Positions 5,442-6,191 of a stretch of DNA of 6,191 nt are shown here, in pieces; the first letter of the stretch is position 1; each line of letters begins with the position of its first letter. The stretch covers positions 1 through 6,191 of the forward strand of contig CACYDZ010000072.1 of the NCBI GenBank assembly GCA_902773265.1. The letters run 5' to 3'. A program made the position numbers and the translations under genes. The DNA is from an uncultured Ruminococcus sp. GTDB lineage: Bacteria > Bacillota > Clostridia > Oscillospirales > Acutalibacteraceae. The notes under the pieces are model-generated. The model made no database searches. It was given only the letters and a program-made list of their open reading frames with translations, and was not told the origin of the DNA.

Positions 5442-6191
5442 TTAATCTTCGACTGTTTCATCAATCGTTTCGACAACAGAAATAATCTTGCCGTCAGAAC
5501 TTATGACGGGAACTGTATTATTTTTAGCTTTATTGAAAATATGTTTAGAATTAAGTGGTTTATCTTTGGGAAGCCAGAGAGTAAAACTACAATATTCATC
5601 AACCACACTTTGTGCGGTAATATCGCCACCATGCAGGTGCATAATTGTCTTGACAATATACAATCCCAGACCCATACCATTTTTATCCTGACTTCTCGAC
5701 TTATCAGTTTTATAAAAGCGTTCAAAGATATGTACCAGTTCATCAGGTTCAATACCATGACCGCTGTTTTTAATTTCGAGTTCTGTTCTGTCGGCATATT
5801 CTGTCAGGTTGACCTGAATATATCCTCCTTTATCCGTAAATTTCACGGCATTTTCAAAGAGATTATATACTACCTGATAAATCAGGTCAGGGTCACCATT
5901 GACAGTAACAGGTGTCATACAACTTTCCAGACCTTTTACATCAATATGGTGTTGTTCAATTTTCTGTTCAAAAGTGAGTAAGGTAGAGATGACCACATCA
6001 GAAATATTGAACGGTTGTTTATTCAGATGAAGTTCGCCGTTATCAATGCGGGAAAGGGAAAGCATGGAAGCTACCAGTCGGGAAAGCCGTTTGACTTCAT
6101 TGGACACGATACGCAGATATTGTTTTTGTTTATCCTGAGGGATAGTGCCGTCCAGAATACCATCAATAAATCCCGCAATAGTTGTCATAGG
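5442..6191 (-). CDS. Sensor histidine kinase, C-terminal part, cut by window edge
   Basis: The frame continues through the right edge, because the codon before the first internal ATG (6189-6191) reads Pro, giving PMTTIAGF. This is the segment directly after the H-box (usually HELRTP), so the phosphorylated histidine and the sensor domain lie outside the window. Present are the rest of the dimerisation helices (to about fragment residue 55, with RLSRLVASMLSLSRID) and the ATPase domain: N-box DLIYQVVYNLFENAVKFT with Asn at 114, G1-like NSGHGI at 142-147, F-box FERFYKTDKS at 156-165 and G2 GMGLGLYIVK at 172-181. The Asp of the usual DxGxG G1 motif is replaced by Asn, as is common in Gram-positive kinases of this type, so it need not mean inactivity. 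About 40 residues follow the ATPase domain and end in an acidic tail (VVETIDETVED). It presumably pairs with a response regulator gene upstream and outside the window. htrA lies downstream. Confidence 0.95.
   Translation of the reverse strand, partial: PMTTIAGFIDGILDGTIPQDKQKQYLRIVSNEVKRLSRLVASMLSLSRIDNGELHLNKQPFNISDVVISTLLTFEQKIEQHHIDVKGLESCMTPVTVNGDPDLIYQVVYNLFENAVKFTDKGGYIQVNLTEYADRTELEIKNSGHGIEPDELVHIFERFYKTDKSRSQDKNGMGLGLYIVKTIMHLHGGDITAQSVVDEYCSFTLWLPKDKPLNSKHIFNKAKNNTVPVISSDGKIISVVETIDETVED

Overview
The window looks like a low-GC Firmicute chromosome, most likely a Ruminococcus-like member of the Clostridia. The evidence is the A+T-rich composition, purine-rich ribosome binding sites, a lipoprotein signal ending in LTAC, a DUF1292 protein, a 6S RNA of the Firmicute type and an HtrA protease with a single N-terminal membrane anchor. 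The taxonomic placement is inference. No phage, transposon, tRNA or CRISPR feature is visible.

Layout from left to right. (1) Positions 1-963, minus strand: a FkbM-family methyltransferase gene that runs off the left edge. Immediately upstream, at 1014-1475 minus, is a small lipoprotein, and the two probably form an operon. (2) Positions 1476-2015 hold no protein gene. They contain a predicted 6S RNA on the minus strand (about 1757-1969) with its own terminator at 1707-1737. (3) Positions 2016-2306, minus: a short acidic DUF1292 protein with a clear promoter at 2339-2367. (4) Positions 2307-3475 hold no protein gene of meaningful size. A strong sigma-A-type promoter on the plus strand (2446-2473) and a strong terminator (3248-3280) define an approximately 800-nt transcript. 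It has no long reading frame, a repeated motif about every 50 nt in its 5' part, and several good stem-loops in its 3' part. This is the most interesting object in the window: a large, ornate, probably structured noncoding RNA that I cannot assign to a family from memory. (5) Positions 3476-5194, minus: a membrane-anchored HtrA/DegP-like serine protease with a proline-rich repeated N-terminal region and its own terminator (3283-3319), placed back to back with that of the large RNA. (6) Positions 5225-5346: a cluster of palindromes resembling an intergenic repeat. (7) Positions 5442-6191, minus: the C-terminal two thirds of a sensor histidine kinase, cut by the right edge just after its H-box.

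Functionally, the kinase followed by htrA suggests a cell-envelope stress module, comparable in logic to CssRS and HtrA of Bacillus. 6S RNA and the large RNA are both RNA-level elements near DUF1292. A shared role is not shown by the sequence. The FkbM enzyme and lipoprotein appear to be a separate transcription unit, probably concerned with the cell surface.
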